Source: Kordiimonas pumila (GTDB lineage Bacteria > Pseudomonadota > Alphaproteobacteria > Sphingomonadales > Kordiimonadaceae). From it: a DNA stretch of 64,000 nucleotides. The position numbers were made by a program, and so were the translations under genes. The stretch is taken from positions 1,054,001 through 1,118,000 of the forward strand of contig NZ_CP061205.1 of the NCBI RefSeq assembly GCF_015240255.1, written 5' to 3'. Below the pieces are notes generated by a model. That model was not told the DNA's origin. It did not search any database and saw nothing but the letters and a program-made list of their open reading frames with translations. Below are positions 55,364 through 64,000 of this stretch, piece by piece (position 1 is the first letter of the stretch; every line of letters starts with the position of its first letter).

Positions 55364-56602
55364 ATGGCAAAATTACCTGTATCACCCCTTGCACCCTTTG
55401 AATTTCCATCAATACAGCCGGTTCCGGGTGTTGAGTTTGGTACTGTTTGTACCGGTATTCGCTATAAAGAACGGCCTGACCTGCTTATGGTTGTTTTCCC
55501 TGAAAATACAGTGGCCGCTGGTGTGTTTACCCGCTCAAAAGCGCCTGCCGCCCCGGTTGACTGGTCGCGCGCTGCACTTGCTGCAACAGGCGGCAAGGCA
55601 CGGTGCCTGCTTGTAAATGCAGGGAATGCCAATGCTTTTACAGGAAAAAAGGGCGACGAAGCAGCGCTCAGTAGCGCTGAAATGGCCGCCGAAGTAGTGG
55701 GCTGTAGCACCTCAGAGGTGCTGCTGGCCTCAACCGGTGTTATTGGTCAGCCGCTAAACGTTAGTTCATTTAAAAAATTCTTGCCGATCATAAACAGCGG
55801 CTTGTCTGGCGTGCTATGGAAAGATGCGGCAGCCGCTATTTCAACAACAGATACGTTCCCTAAAGGCTGCTGTAAGGTTGCCGAAATTGACGGCCAGCAG
55901 GTGATTATTTCTGGCATTGCCAAAGGGTCGGGCATGATTGCACCTGATATGGCAACAATGCTGGGGTTTGTATTTACCGATGCTCCAGTGTCATCAGAGT
56001 GCTTGCAGGCAATTTTAAGCGAAGCCACTGAAAAAAGCTTTAATGCCACAACGGTGGACGGCGACACCTCGACCAATGATACGGTTATGGCGTTTGCGAC
56101 CGGGGTGAAGGGCACGATTATAACAGACCCTGCCGACCCAAAACTTGCCGGGTTTAAGGCGCAGTTCACAGCGCTAATGATTGATCTGGCACAGCAAGTG
56201 GTTCGCGACGGTGAAGGCGCTACCAAATTTATCACGATTACGGTTGAAGGTGCTGAGGATGCGGCAGCGGCCAAAAAAATTGCCCTGACAATCGCCAATA
56301 GCCCCTTGGTTAAAACCGCAATTGCCGGGGAAGATGCTAACTGGGGCCGAATCGTTATGGCGGTTGGTAAATCAGGTGAAGCGGCTGACCGCGATAAATT
56401 GCAAATCTGGATCGGGGGCCAACATGTTGCAAAAGACGGTATGGTTTTACCGTCCTACAGCGAAGAACAGGCTTCAGCACATATGAAAGAACAGGAAATT
56501 GATATCCGTGTTCATGTGGGCATCGCAGATGGTACAGCAACCGTATGGACCTGCGATCTGACGCATGGTTATATCAGTATTAATGCGGATTACCGGAGCT
56601 AG
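55364..56602 (+). CDS. argJ: Bifunctional ornithine acetyltransferase/N-acetylglutamate synthase
   Basis: The 412-residue ArgJ recycles the acetyl group in arginine synthesis. It is autocleaved before the Thr in MATMLGF; this and KGSGMIAPD, TTVDGDTSTNDT and TNDTVMAFATG are visible. The length is normal. The ATG at 55364 is used; a GTG five codons earlier is open. It is divergent from secA, with 268 bases between them that must hold both promoters. Confidence 0.97.
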   Translation: MAKLPVSPLAPFEFPSIQPVPGVEFGTVCTGIRYKERPDLLMVVFPENTVAAGVFTRSKAPAAPVDWSRAALAATGGKARCLLVNAGNANAFTGKKGDEAALSSAEMAAEVVGCSTSEVLLASTGVIGQPLNVSSFKKFLPIINSGLSGVLWKDAAAAISTTDTFPKGCCKVAEIDGQQVIISGIAKGSGMIAPDMATMLGFVFTDAPVSSECLQAILSEATEKSFNATTVDGDTSTNDTVMAFATGVKGTIITDPADPKLAGFKAQFTALMIDLAQQVVRDGEGATKFITITVEGAEDAAAAKKIALTIANSPLVKTAIAGEDANWGRIVMAVGKSGEAADRDKLQIWIGGQHVAKDGMVLPSYSEEQASAHMKEQEIDIRVHVGIADGTATVWTCDLTHGYISINADYRS

Positions 56603-56771
56603 GTTTAATTTGCCGCATAGGCTAAATTTTCTGGTGAGGGGCAGGTAATGCCGGCTCTTTACCAGAAGAATATTCTTTAATGCATTGAAATATAATTATT
56701 ATTTTTCTGGCACGGCTCTTGAATGTTATCTCTGGGGGTGACCTATTGGTGAATGATGCCGGAGATAAAAA

Positions 56772-57014
56772 ATGCCAAATGTTAATTTGGACTTGCAACT
56801 AAAATTCCTGACAGAGCTGGATGAGGCCCTGACAGAAGCTTTAGCCCGCTATTCAGAAGACGGTGCAGAGAAACTGGCCGAGCTGACATACATGAAAAAA
56901 GAAGTGACGCGTGCCCGCCGGATTATTTCTGAGCGAATGGAAGCTGCTGCCACGAAGGTAAAGCGCGCATCGCGGTATCAGGCTGAGAATTTCGGCGCCA
57001 CTGCTGCACTTTAG
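56772..57014 (+). CDS. Small helical protein of unknown function
   Basis: The 80-residue protein is largely helical and charged (LDLQLKFLTELDEALTEALARYSEDG; EVTRARRIISERME). No family is recognised. The ATG has GGAG eight bases upstream. Upstream there is a possible but imperfect sigma54-like pair (TGGCAC, then TTGAA, at 56708-56723). It lies between argJ and mutT with its own space, so is probably a single gene. Confidence 0.65.
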   Translation: MPNVNLDLQLKFLTELDEALTEALARYSEDGAEKLAELTYMKKEVTRARRIISERMEAAATKVKRASRYQAENFGATAAL

Positions 57015-57214
57015 AGTGCAGGCGGGCTGAACAGACTGTTTGAAAAAATGAAAGCCATCTGGTTTCGCCGGATGCTGCATCCGTACACGATTGCCAAAGC
57101 GACTAAGCAGCTTTTGGCACTCTTTTCTTTTTTTCTTTCCTCCTTTATAGCACAAACAAGCTTGCCGCCTTAAATGGTGAGTTACACACTGCTATGCCTT
57201 GAAAAGGAAAGAAT

Positions 57215-57655
57215 ATGGACGATTGCCCGGAACCAAATGTACGCATAAATGCAGGCCTGCCGGTTGTTTTGGTGGCAGCAATCGCGCTTATTGACCCAGA
57301 CGGCAGGGTGTTAATTGCCGAGCGCCCGGAAGGCAAGTCTATGGCTGGTATGTGGGAGTTTCCAGGCGGTAAGGTAGAAGAGGGCGAGATACCAGAGGCT
57401 GCCCTTATCCGTGAATGCAAGGAAGAACTGGGTATTGATATTACCGCCGCGTGCCTTGCGCCGTTCGCTTTTGCGTCCCACTCCTACGAGAAATTCCATT
57501 TACTGATGCCTTTGTACCTGTGCCGTAAATGGGAAGGCATTGTACAGGGTATGGAAGGGCAGCGCACCAAATGGGTACCTATCCGCGACTTAAATGAATA
57601 CCCCATGCCACCGGCAGATATTCCGCTTCTTGCTATGCTGCGGGATTTTCTGTGA
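57215..57655 (+). CDS. mutT: 8-oxo-dGTP diphosphatase MutT
   Basis: The 146-residue Nudix hydrolase has the box GGKVEEGEIPEAALIRECKEELGI-type pattern (G-x5-E-x7-REx2EExG) and an N-terminal strand ALIDPDGRVLIAERP, as in MutT. It removes oxidised dGTP to prevent A:T to C:G changes. Its stop overlaps the next gene (GTGA). The family is certain; whether it is MutT or another Nudix enzyme rests on similarity. Confidence 0.92.
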   Translation: MDDCPEPNVRINAGLPVVLVAAIALIDPDGRVLIAERPEGKSMAGMWEFPGGKVEEGEIPEAALIRECKEELGIDITAACLAPFAFASHSYEKFHLLMPLYLCRKWEGIVQGMEGQRTKWVPIRDLNEYPMPPADIPLLAMLRDFL

Positions 57656-58203
57656 ACCAAACGGCACTTGCGGCCTTGTTTCTGGCTGACAGTGTCGCCC
57701 TATCAGCCCTGCGCGCTGTGCGTAAAATAGGGCTTTCGGAAGCATATCTGGCAGCGGGGTTTGTGCGCAATAAAGTGTGGGATAGCTTTTACCATCCGCC
57801 CCTGAATATGCCCGAGGCCGATCTGGATGTGGTTTATTTCGATGCCGATCATGCAGACAAAAATATTGATTGCTTGATTGAAAAGGAACTTTCTGAGCTT
57901 TGTTCAGGGCACGAATGGCAAGTGCGCAATCAAGCCCATATGCACCATTTTGGCGGGCATAGCCCTTTTCAAAGTTTGCCCCATGCCCTGATGCACTGGG
58001 CTGAAACAGCAACTGCTGTGGGTGTTAGGCTGTTGCCTGATGATACACTCGATTTTATCGCCCCGTTCGGGTTTGATGATTTGTTCGCCCATATACTCCG
58101 GATTACACCGATTATGAAAGCGCATGACCCAGCGGGTTTTGAGCAACGCTTGGCCGGTAAAGGCTGGCAGAAACGCTGGCCTGATATGCGGGTAATCAGG
58201 TAA
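57652..58203 (+). CDS. Nucleotidyltransferase family protein (NTP_transf_6)
   Basis: The 183-residue protein matches the DUF925/NTP_transf_6 family through YLAAGFVRNKVWD, DLDVVYFD and RNQAHMHHFGG. The GTG start overlaps the mutT stop. The aspartates of ADLDVVYFD are likely metal ligands of a nucleotidyltransferase. The substrate is unknown; coupling to mutT suggests a nucleotide-related role, but this is inference. Confidence 0.85.
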   Translation: MNQTALAALFLADSVALSALRAVRKIGLSEAYLAAGFVRNKVWDSFYHPPLNMPEADLDVVYFDADHADKNIDCLIEKELSELCSGHEWQVRNQAHMHHFGGHSPFQSLPHALMHWAETATAVGVRLLPDDTLDFIAPFGFDDLFAHILRITPIMKAHDPAGFEQRLAGKGWQKRWPDMRVIR

Positions 58204-58211
58204 TAGTATTT

Positions 58212-59036
58212 TTATTTCTGAGGCGGCGCACCAGCCTTAAGGGCTGCGGCAAGGCTTACCTGCCCACTGCCACGCTTGGCTGGTTTTTGCTGGCTTTCAT
58301 GGGGGTGCCAGCCTGTTAGGTAAATAATCTGGAAAGTGGCAGGAACCCGGCCATCACTTTGTGCATAGTCGCGGCTATATATTTCAAGCGCACGGCTTAG
58401 CACATCGCGGCGCATAAAGTTTTTGGGGCGGTCAAGAAGCGCGTTTGCCTCGCCCATGCCGCGCAGGTCAGCAAGCAGCTTTAAGGGGTGCTCGTAAGTA
58501 ACAGTCAGCGTATCCATGTCAGTTACAGGCAGGGCAAAGCCCGCACGCTGCAAAAGGCTGCCAAGGGTTTTAACATCTGCAAAGGGAATAACACGCCCAT
58601 GTGCGCCGCCGGTAAGCTCAGATTCAGCGGCGAGCAAGCTGTGGCGCAGCTCTTTCAGGGTTTCCCCGCCAAACATGGCGGCCATCATCAACCCATCAGG
58701 CTTCAGGGCGCGGTTTAGCTGAATAAGCAGGCCCGGCAAATCATTGACCCAGTGCATAACAAGGTTTGAAATTACCAAATCAAACTGGTTGTCTGAGGTT
58801 GGCAAAGGGGTATCGCTGATGGAAAGGGTGGTGGCAGGCATGCCTGAAAAGCGGGCGAAATCACCGCCTATGTCCAGCACGCTTTGAAAGGGCCGTGTTA
58901 TATCGTGCAGCCTATCGTGCAGCCTGTCGGAGATTTCCTGCTTTAGAAAAGTGTGGTCATTACCGTATGTTTCGGCACGGGCGCGGTTATGCAGAACTGC
59001 AGCGGTATCAAAAATATAGGCTGAAGGATCAGACAT
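58212..59036 (-). CDS. SAM-dependent methyltransferase (NDUFAF5-like)
   Basis: The 274-residue class I methyltransferase has the SAM motif VLDIGGDFARFS and the FDLVISNLVMHWVNDLPGLL acceptor region. It resembles NDUFAF5, the factor that modifies an arginine of complex I, and BioC-type enzymes. The C-terminal ~20 residues are Lys/Gly-rich. It faces the mutT operon and is divergent from comF, the usual place for it in alphaproteobacteria. Confidence 0.85.
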   Translation of the reverse strand: MSDPSAYIFDTAAVLHNRARAETYGNDHTFLKQEISDRLHDRLHDITRPFQSVLDIGGDFARFSGMPATTLSISDTPLPTSDNQFDLVISNLVMHWVNDLPGLLIQLNRALKPDGLMMAAMFGGETLKELRHSLLAAESELTGGAHGRVIPFADVKTLGSLLQRAGFALPVTDMDTLTVTYEHPLKLLADLRGMGEANALLDRPKNFMRRDVLSRALEIYSRDYAQSDGRVPATFQIIYLTGWHPHESQQKPAKRGSGQVSLAAALKAGAPPQK

Positions 59037-59099
59037 AACGCGGGCATTTCCCTTGAAGTTTCATTTGGCAGGCGCTTGCGGCGGCTGCTACGGTTCCTT

Positions 59100-59864
59100 A
59101 TGGCAAACGTAAGACATTTATTAAAGAGGCAAAACATAAATAGCGCTGTTAAAGCGCTGATTGCGTTTGCCCTGCCGCATCGGTGCCCTGAGTGCGGTGT
59201 AAAGGTGTCTGAACACGGGTTTCTGTGCGTTACATGCTGGGGCGATGTTCAGGTTCTGGCACCGCCTTTCTGTGTGCGGTGTGCCTTGCCGTTTGATTAT
59301 AGCACAGAGATTGCAGAACCGGTTTGTGCAGCATGTTTGCAGTATAACCCTGCGTTTGACTGGGCGCGGGCGGCGGTCTCCTACGAGGGGCTTGGCCGTT
59401 CGCTTGTGCTAAAGTTAAAGCACGGTGGCACCAGTATGATTGTACCTGTTATGGCACGCATGATGGCCGGTTCTGTGCGACAGCTGCAAGCAACGCTTAT
59501 TATACCAGTACCCTTGCATCGGTGGCGATTTTTAAAGCGGCGTTTTAACCAGTCGCAGTTGCTGGCAGAAAGAATTGCTGAGTATCTGGATGTTCCGGTG
59601 AATGTATTTGCCCTAAAACGGCGCAAGGCAACGCTCAGCCAAGCAAGCTTTAGCCGCAAAAAGCGGTTTAAAAATGTGCGCGGGGCATTCGAGGTACCGC
59701 CAGAGATGAAAGCAGTGGTTAAGGGCCAGCATATTATGCTGGTGGACGATGTGCTAACAACCGGGGCAACGGCTGCAAGCTGTGCCAAGGCGCTTAAAAA
59801 GGCTGGTGCGCTCAGTGTTGGAGTTGTTGCCTTTGCCCGTGTCGGCGACCCGGCAGCACCTTAA
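59100..59864 (+). CDS. comF: ComF family phosphoribosyltransferase-like protein
   Basis: The 254-residue protein has N-terminal double zinc ribbon cysteines (CPECGVK, CVTCW, CVRCALPF, CAACL) and a C-terminal PRTase fold with VDDVLTTGATAASCAKAL. ComF proteins aid DNA uptake in competent bacteria; here the role may be general. The start is not well marked: ATG 59100 was chosen, and no clear ribosome site precedes it. It is followed by grxC 92 bases later. Confidence 0.88.
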   Translation: MANVRHLLKRQNINSAVKALIAFALPHRCPECGVKVSEHGFLCVTCWGDVQVLAPPFCVRCALPFDYSTEIAEPVCAACLQYNPAFDWARAAVSYEGLGRSLVLKLKHGGTSMIVPVMARMMAGSVRQLQATLIIPVPLHRWRFLKRRFNQSQLLAERIAEYLDVPVNVFALKRRKATLSQASFSRKKRFKNVRGAFEVPPEMKAVVKGQHIMLVDDVLTTGATAASCAKALKKAGALSVGVVAFARVGDPAAP

Positions 59865-59955
59865 AAACCGGGTATATATAAAAAATTAAGACAAAGGCTT
59901 TAACTATGGCCCCTAATGCCATAAATTAAGATTATGTTTCAGTTAGGAGCCCAAA

Positions 59956-60216
59956 GTGGCAGATGTTGTAATATATAGTTCGAGTTTATGCCCTTATTGC
60001 CACCGTGCAAAGGCACTTCTTTCCCAAAAAGGCGCAGCATACCGCGAAATCAGCGTAGATATGAACCCTGCGGCCCGTGCAGAAATGCGCCAAAAAGCTG
60101 GCGGCGCTAACACGGTGCCGCAAATATGGATCGCGGGTGACCATGTTGGCGGATGTGATGATCTTTACGCGCTTGAGCGTGCTGGCGGCCTTGATAAACT
60201 TTTGGCCAAAGCCTAG
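59956..60216 (+). CDS. grxC: Glutaredoxin 3
   Basis: The 86-residue protein has the dithiol active site CPYC in SLCPYCHRAK, TVPQIWI with the cis-Pro, and GGCDDLYAL for glutathione binding. It reduces disulphides using glutathione, serving for example ribonucleotide reductase. The GTG at 59956 has AGGAG six bases upstream. It heads a run with the nitrilase-like and DUF1178 genes. Confidence 0.95.
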   Translation: MADVVIYSSSLCPYCHRAKALLSQKGAAYREISVDMNPAARAEMRQKAGGANTVPQIWIAGDHVGGCDDLYALERAGGLDKLLAKA

Positions 60217-60228
60217 CAGGATAGTTTC

Positions 60229-61056
60229 ATGCGTGCAGCGTTAATTCAGCTTAACACCGGCAATGACATTGTTGCAGAAACGATGGCTGTTTGTTCGCTT
60301 ATCCGCGAGGCGGCTGGTGCGGGCGCGGGTTTTGTTTCCACACCAGAGACAACACACCTGATGGAAATGAACCGCGAAGCAGTGCTGAAAAAAGCTTTTT
60401 ATCAGGATGATGACCCGGGTCTAAAAGCTTTTTGTGCCCTTGCGGCAGAACTGGGTATCTGGCTGCATATTGGCTCGCTTATCACGAAGGTTGCAGACGA
60501 CAGGCTTGCGAACCGTGCGTATGTGATTACCCCGAAAGGCAAGATTGCCGCAACGTACGACAAGCTGCATTTGTTTGACGTAACACTGCCAAACGGCGAA
60601 GCCTACCGGGAATCGCGGCTTTACCAGCCGGGCAGTAGCGCGGTGGTGGTGAAAACACCTTTTGGTACCCTTGGGGTGACCATATGTTATGATCTCAGGT
60701 TCCCGTATTTGTACCGCGCGCTTGCAGATATGGGCGCAGATATCATGCTGGTGCCTGCGGCTTTTACCGTAAAAACGGGGGAGGCACACTGGCACACACT
60801 ACTGCGCGCGCGTGCTATTGAAACCGGGTCCTATGTGTTGGCGGCGGCACAAACGGGCAAGCATAAAACGGGTCGCAGCACGTACGGCCACAGCCTTGCC
60901 ATTAGCCCGTGGGGGGGTGTGGTTGCAGACGCGGGCACAGAACCCGGCATAACACTGGTTGATTTGGACCTTGCCAAAGTTGCAGAGGCACGGCAAACAG
61001 TGCCATCCCTTACCCACACGCGGGTCTTTGATGTTAAAGTGATTGATGTGTCATGA
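60229..61056 (+). CDS. Carbon-nitrogen hydrolase (Nit-type amidase)
   Basis: The 275-residue nitrilase-superfamily enzyme has the catalytic triad: Glu in TPETTHLM, Lys in YDKLHLFDV and Cys in GVTICYDLRFPYLYR. It is closest to Nit1/Nit2-type amidases that repair deaminated glutathione or hydrolyse omega-amides. The link with grxC 12 bases upstream fits a glutathione role. Its stop overlaps the start of the DUF1178 gene by four bases. Confidence 0.9.
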   Translation: MRAALIQLNTGNDIVAETMAVCSLIREAAGAGAGFVSTPETTHLMEMNREAVLKKAFYQDDDPGLKAFCALAAELGIWLHIGSLITKVADDRLANRAYVITPKGKIAATYDKLHLFDVTLPNGEAYRESRLYQPGSSAVVVKTPFGTLGVTICYDLRFPYLYRALADMGADIMLVPAAFTVKTGEAHWHTLLRARAIETGSYVLAAAQTGKHKTGRSTYGHSLAISPWGGVVADAGTEPGITLVDLDLAKVAEARQTVPSLTHTRVFDVKVIDVS

Positions 61057-61532
61057 TTGTGTTTGATCTGAAATGCGAAAGTAGCCACCGGTTTGAAGCG
61101 TGGTTTAAATCTTCATCAGCATATGAGGAACAGAAAGCGTCTGGCTTTGTGTCGTGCCCTTTCTGTAATTCAACAGATATTTCAAAAGCACCGATGGCAC
61201 CGAATATTACGGCGAAAAGCAACCAACGGCCTGAGCCAAAACCAGTAAGTGCACCTCCCACAGCCCCTGCCGCGATGCCAAAGGCAGATAGCCCCGAATT
61301 TAAAAAAATGGTGGTAGAAGCCCAGAAAATGTTTGCGAAAATCCGTGATCATGTTGAGGCAACCCACGATAATGTTGGTAAAGGTTTTGCTGAAGAGGCC
61401 CGCAAAATTCACTACGGTGAAGCTGAAGAGCGCGGCATATACGGCGAAGCAACGAAGGATGAAACTCTGGAGCTTATTGAAGAAGGCATTGATGTGCTGC
61501 CGCTCCCTGCACCCCGCCGCACGGACGCTTAA
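61053..61532 (+). CDS. DUF1178 family protein
   Basis: The 159-residue protein has the DUF1178 N-terminus MIVFDLKCESSHRFEAWF and a zinc-like pair CPFCNS (about 33-37), then a Pro-rich linker and the conserved HYGEAEERGIYGEA block. Its function is not known. It overlaps the nitrilase-like gene by ATGA, a coupling that recurs in alphaproteobacteria. It is cytoplasmic. Confidence 0.9.
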   Translation: MIVFDLKCESSHRFEAWFKSSSAYEEQKASGFVSCPFCNSTDISKAPMAPNITAKSNQRPEPKPVSAPPTAPAAMPKADSPEFKKMVVEAQKMFAKIRDHVEATHDNVGKGFAEEARKIHYGEAEERGIYGEATKDETLELIEEGIDVLPLPAPRRTDA

Positions 61533-61670
61533 TTTTTCTTAGGCTTGCGGCTTCATTAACCAAACATAAGTACTCTTCTTGTACGGTCTGTATTGCTGCT
61601 TTTTGTGCCTAAAAAGTACGCCCTGAAACAATAGATTTAAATACGGACACTGGTTACGGAGAGGCGTTTC

Positions 61671-62723
61671 ATGTTTTGTAAAGAGTGCCAAACAATTACA
61701 AATCATATTTTTGATGTAACTTTTTTCTGGTTATATCTGCCTACATCAGATGGTTTTGCAAAAGTTAATAAAGTTGCTGATGAACAAGGCTATACCAAGG
61801 TTTGTATGAGTGACTATTGCATTCGGCTTGCCATTCCTCGTGAAAGGGTTACGCCATTTTTGACGGCGCTGATGGTGGCCTTAAACGGTCAGGAATTAGC
61901 AAATACAAATATGGTAACAACGGAGGTTGATAAACTTTTGCCTGATGACTTGGGCCGGGTGCTGACAGCAGATATTTTTATACACCGCTATCAGAGTTTA
62001 TGGGTATCAGATGCGCTTGAGGCAGAACGGTATGAAACATGGTTTCAGCCTATATATAAAACTTCAGGTGGGATGGGGGACGAGCTTTTTGCATACGAAG
62101 GTTTGTTTCGCATGCGTGATGAAAAAAATGTTCAAATTCCGCCTGGTCATGTGTTTCACGTGGCAGGAAAATCTGACCTTCTCTATACCCTTGATCTGGC
62201 TGCACGGCACTGCGCTGTTGAGGCAGCGGCGAGGGCAGGCCTGAATTTTGCCAAAATATTTATCAATTTCAACCCATCCAGTGTGTATGATCCGGCCTAC
62301 TGTTTGCGGACAACAGTTGCGGCTGTTACTGAAAAAGGTCTGGAGCCGAAAAATATTGTTTTTGAGCTAACGGAAACGCACGCTGCACGAGACAAGGCAC
62401 ATCTTAAATCTATTCTCGATTTTTACCGCATGGCAGGTTTTGGTATAGCGCTTGACGATATTGGTTCAGGTTGGTCTAGCCTGAACATGCTGCATGAAAT
62501 GCGCCCTGATTATGTGAAAATTGATATGGATCTTATAAGGGATATTGATCAGGATACTTTTAAGCAGGTGATTGTGAAACACCTGCTGCATATCGCCCGC
62601 GATAATGGCATCCTTACTGTTGCAGAGGGTATTGAAACCGAAGCAGAAGCAAGCGTTTTGCGGCAAATGGGCGTAGATTATATGCAAGGGTATTTTTTTG
62701 GTAAGCCTGCCTTTATGGGGTGA
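61671..62723 (+). CDS. EAL domain protein (likely c-di-GMP phosphodiesterase)
   Basis: The 350-residue protein has an N-terminal region of about 120 residues with no named family (starts MFCKECQ, a possible metal pair) and a C-terminal EAL domain. EAL is degenerate (YEGLFR), but INFNPSS, FELTE, ALDDIGSG, YVKIDMD, VAEGIE and YMQGYF keep the Asn, Glu, Asp, Lys and Gln metal and base residues. So it may still cut c-di-GMP to pGpG. No GGDEF or membrane helix. It is monocistronic, convergent with ubiG. Confidence 0.85.
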   Translation: MFCKECQTITNHIFDVTFFWLYLPTSDGFAKVNKVADEQGYTKVCMSDYCIRLAIPRERVTPFLTALMVALNGQELANTNMVTTEVDKLLPDDLGRVLTADIFIHRYQSLWVSDALEAERYETWFQPIYKTSGGMGDELFAYEGLFRMRDEKNVQIPPGHVFHVAGKSDLLYTLDLAARHCAVEAAARAGLNFAKIFINFNPSSVYDPAYCLRTTVAAVTEKGLEPKNIVFELTETHAARDKAHLKSILDFYRMAGFGIALDDIGSGWSSLNMLHEMRPDYVKIDMDLIRDIDQDTFKQVIVKHLLHIARDNGILTVAEGIETEAEASVLRQMGVDYMQGYFFGKPAFMG

Positions 62724-62794
62724 GCCTGCTGAACTTATTGTGCCTATTGTTGTCGTTGGTAAACGCGGCCGCAGCCAAGTGTATAAAACGGCAA

Positions 62795-63574
62795 TTAAAC
62801 GACTTTACGTGCGGCCATCGCATAATTCACCGCCACATCCCTATCATCGAGCCGCCATTTCTGCGTTAGCGGGTTCATGACAAAGCCGGTGGGCGCTGTG
62901 TGCGTGAGGCCCGTTTTCTTTAAGGCGTTTGCAAGCTCGGCCGGTTTCAGGAACTTGTTCCAGTCGTGGGCACCAACAGGCAGCCAGCGCAGCACGTGCT
63001 CGGCGCCGATAATCGCAAACAGGTATGCTTTCACGGTGCGGTTGATGGTGGACATCAGCATAAGGCCGCCGGGCTTCAAGAGGGCGGCGCAGGCTGTAAG
63101 GAACGCATCTACATCGGCCACATGTTCCACCACTTCCATATTGATAATCACATCAAACTGTTCGCCTAAGTCCACCAGCGATTCGGCGGTGGTGTTCCTG
63201 AAATCAATTTTCAGGCCCGCATTGGCGGCGTGTAAGCTTGCGGTTTTGATGTTTTTTTCAGAGGCATCGACCGACACCATATCAGCGCCCAAACGTGCAA
63301 CTGGCTCAGATACCAGCCCGCCGCCACAGCCAATATCCAGAAAACGTAAGCCTTTATAGGGGGTTGTGCTGTCTTTAGGGGCACCGAAATGGCTTTCTAC
63401 TTGTTCTCTTATATACCCAAGGCGGGTGGGGTTTAAAATGTGCAGGGGTCTAAACGGGCCGTGTGGGTCCCACCAGCTGTCTGCAATGCGGGCAAAAAAC
63501 GCTACTTCATTTTCATCAACAGTGATGCCTGCTGCTGCATCTTTTTTCGTGGTTTTTTGGTCAATTTCAGACAT
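62795..63574 (-). CDS. ubiG: Bifunctional ubiquinone O-methyltransferase
   Basis: The 259-residue UbiG performs both O-methylations in ubiquinone synthesis. It has FLDIGCGGGLVSEPVARLGA for SAM and the VDASEKNI, NMEVVEHV and STINRTVKAYL blocks. The length is usual. It is divergent from lysC, with 160 bases between them for both promoters; this neighbour pair is common in alphaproteobacteria. Confidence 0.97.
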   Translation of the reverse strand: MSEIDQKTTKKDAAAGITVDENEVAFFARIADSWWDPHGPFRPLHILNPTRLGYIREQVESHFGAPKDSTTPYKGLRFLDIGCGGGLVSEPVARLGADMVSVDASEKNIKTASLHAANAGLKIDFRNTTAESLVDLGEQFDVIINMEVVEHVADVDAFLTACAALLKPGGLMLMSTINRTVKAYLFAIIGAEHVLRWLPVGAHDWNKFLKPAELANALKKTGLTHTAPTGFVMNPLTQKWRLDDRDVAVNYAMAARKVV

Positions 63575-63734
63575 TTTCGCCTTCCAAAGCTATTTTGAGG
63601 TGTCTCAATGCTTGCACCAATCCATAACTGCCATTACATAGGGCCGCTGTGAACTAATAAGTATTATTCTTTTGGTCGCACCTGTTTGGCTTTTGGTCAA
63701 GTCAGTTGCATCATTTAGTAAGCCGGACAAGTGT

Positions 63735-64000
63735 ATGGCACGGATAGTAAAGAAATTTGGTGGTACTTCGGTTGGCGATGTTGACCGAATCAAAAATGTG
63801 GCAAAGCGTGTAGCAAAGGCCGTTGAAGAAGGGCACGAAGTTGTTGTTGTGCTTTCTGCTATGGCAGGCACGACCAACACCCTTGTTGGTTATTGCCGCG
63901 AGGCTGCGCCCCTGCATGATGCCCGCGAGTATGATGCGGTGGTGGCTGCAGGCGAGCAGATAACAGTTGGCCTTCTGGCCATTTGTTTGCAGGAGCTTGG
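63735..64000 (+). CDS. lysC: Aspartate kinase, 5' part
   Basis: The ATG at 63735 starts MARIVKKFGGTSVGDVDRI, the N-terminal KFGGTS nucleotide site of aspartate kinase, and goes on with VVVLSAMAGTTNTL and AAGEQITVGLL to the right edge (88 residues seen). It makes aspartyl phosphate for lysine, threonine and methionine synthesis. The rest, with its regulatory ACT domains, is outside the window. Confidence 0.95.
   Translation, partial: MARIVKKFGGTSVGDVDRIKNVAKRVAKAVEEGHEVVVVLSAMAGTTNTLVGYCREAAPLHDAREYDAVVAAGEQITVGLLAICLQEL

Noticed and set aside
56708-56723. Sigma54-like promoter TGGCAC-N5-TTGAA
   Set aside because: The essential GC of the -12 element is missing, so it is noted only in the gene entry.
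1-64000. CRISPR array or transposable element
   Set aside because: No regularly spaced direct repeats and no transposase motifs were found in any frame.

Overview
The window is chromosomal DNA from a Gram-negative alphaproteobacterium of moderate GC content. Evidence includes the murA-DUF2948-hisG-hisD-UPF0262-phosphatase-infA-maf-rng-yacG cluster, the short-form hisG, DUF2794, DUF1178, UPF0262 and NDUFAF5-like genes, divergent ubiG/lysC, and an aroK-aroB-CNNM operon. A marine, mid-GC lineage such as Kordiimonadales or a relative is my guess, not a demonstrated assignment.

Layout. (1) 1-7713: an AT-rich accessory island next to the 3' end of a tRNA-Phe gene. It carries a leftward operon: C5-cytosine methylase, a McrA-N-like/membrane protein of unknown function, Vsr nuclease, MORC-type GHKL ATPase, and a Z1 helicase-like protein that runs off the left edge. 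A small rightward gene with its own terminator lies between the operon and the tRNA. (2) 7714-17465: core genes for envelope, histidine, translation and nucleotide functions, then an alcohol dehydrogenase, a 51-residue protein and tRNA-Thr. (3) 17561-22104: a two-gene signalling unit, in which a secreted protein built from about eight 'TPSDVY' repeats is translationally coupled to a very large membrane hybrid histidine kinase. (4) 22263-24896: copper detoxification, with a multicopper oxidase that carries a CopB-like beta-barrel tail. (5) 25065-33582: a lipid kinase, small conserved genes, tandem head-GIN proteins, an unexplained strong RNA hairpin and a Gld-type ABC exporter operon. (6) 33606-35627: htpG behind a sigma32-like promoter. 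(7) 35636-38152: a palindromic repeat and a solitary type IIG-like restriction-modification enzyme. (8) 38227-45779: CNNM transporter, aroB, aroK, xerD and accA with two conserved hypotheticals. (9) 46153-51165: class I ribonucleotide reductase, nrdA and nrdB split by an opposing phosphoethanolamine/phosphoglycerol-transferase-like gene. (10) 51279-64000: secA, argJ, mutT, comF, grxC, a nitrilase-like gene, an EAL protein, ubiG and the start of lysC.

The most promising places for new biology are the unknown component of the MORC/Z1/Vsr system and its companion small gene, the repeat-protein/hybrid-kinase pair, the solitary type IIG enzyme with its flanking palindrome, and the orphan hairpin at 28710-28780. 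No CRISPR array, rRNA, IS element or integrase gene was recognised.
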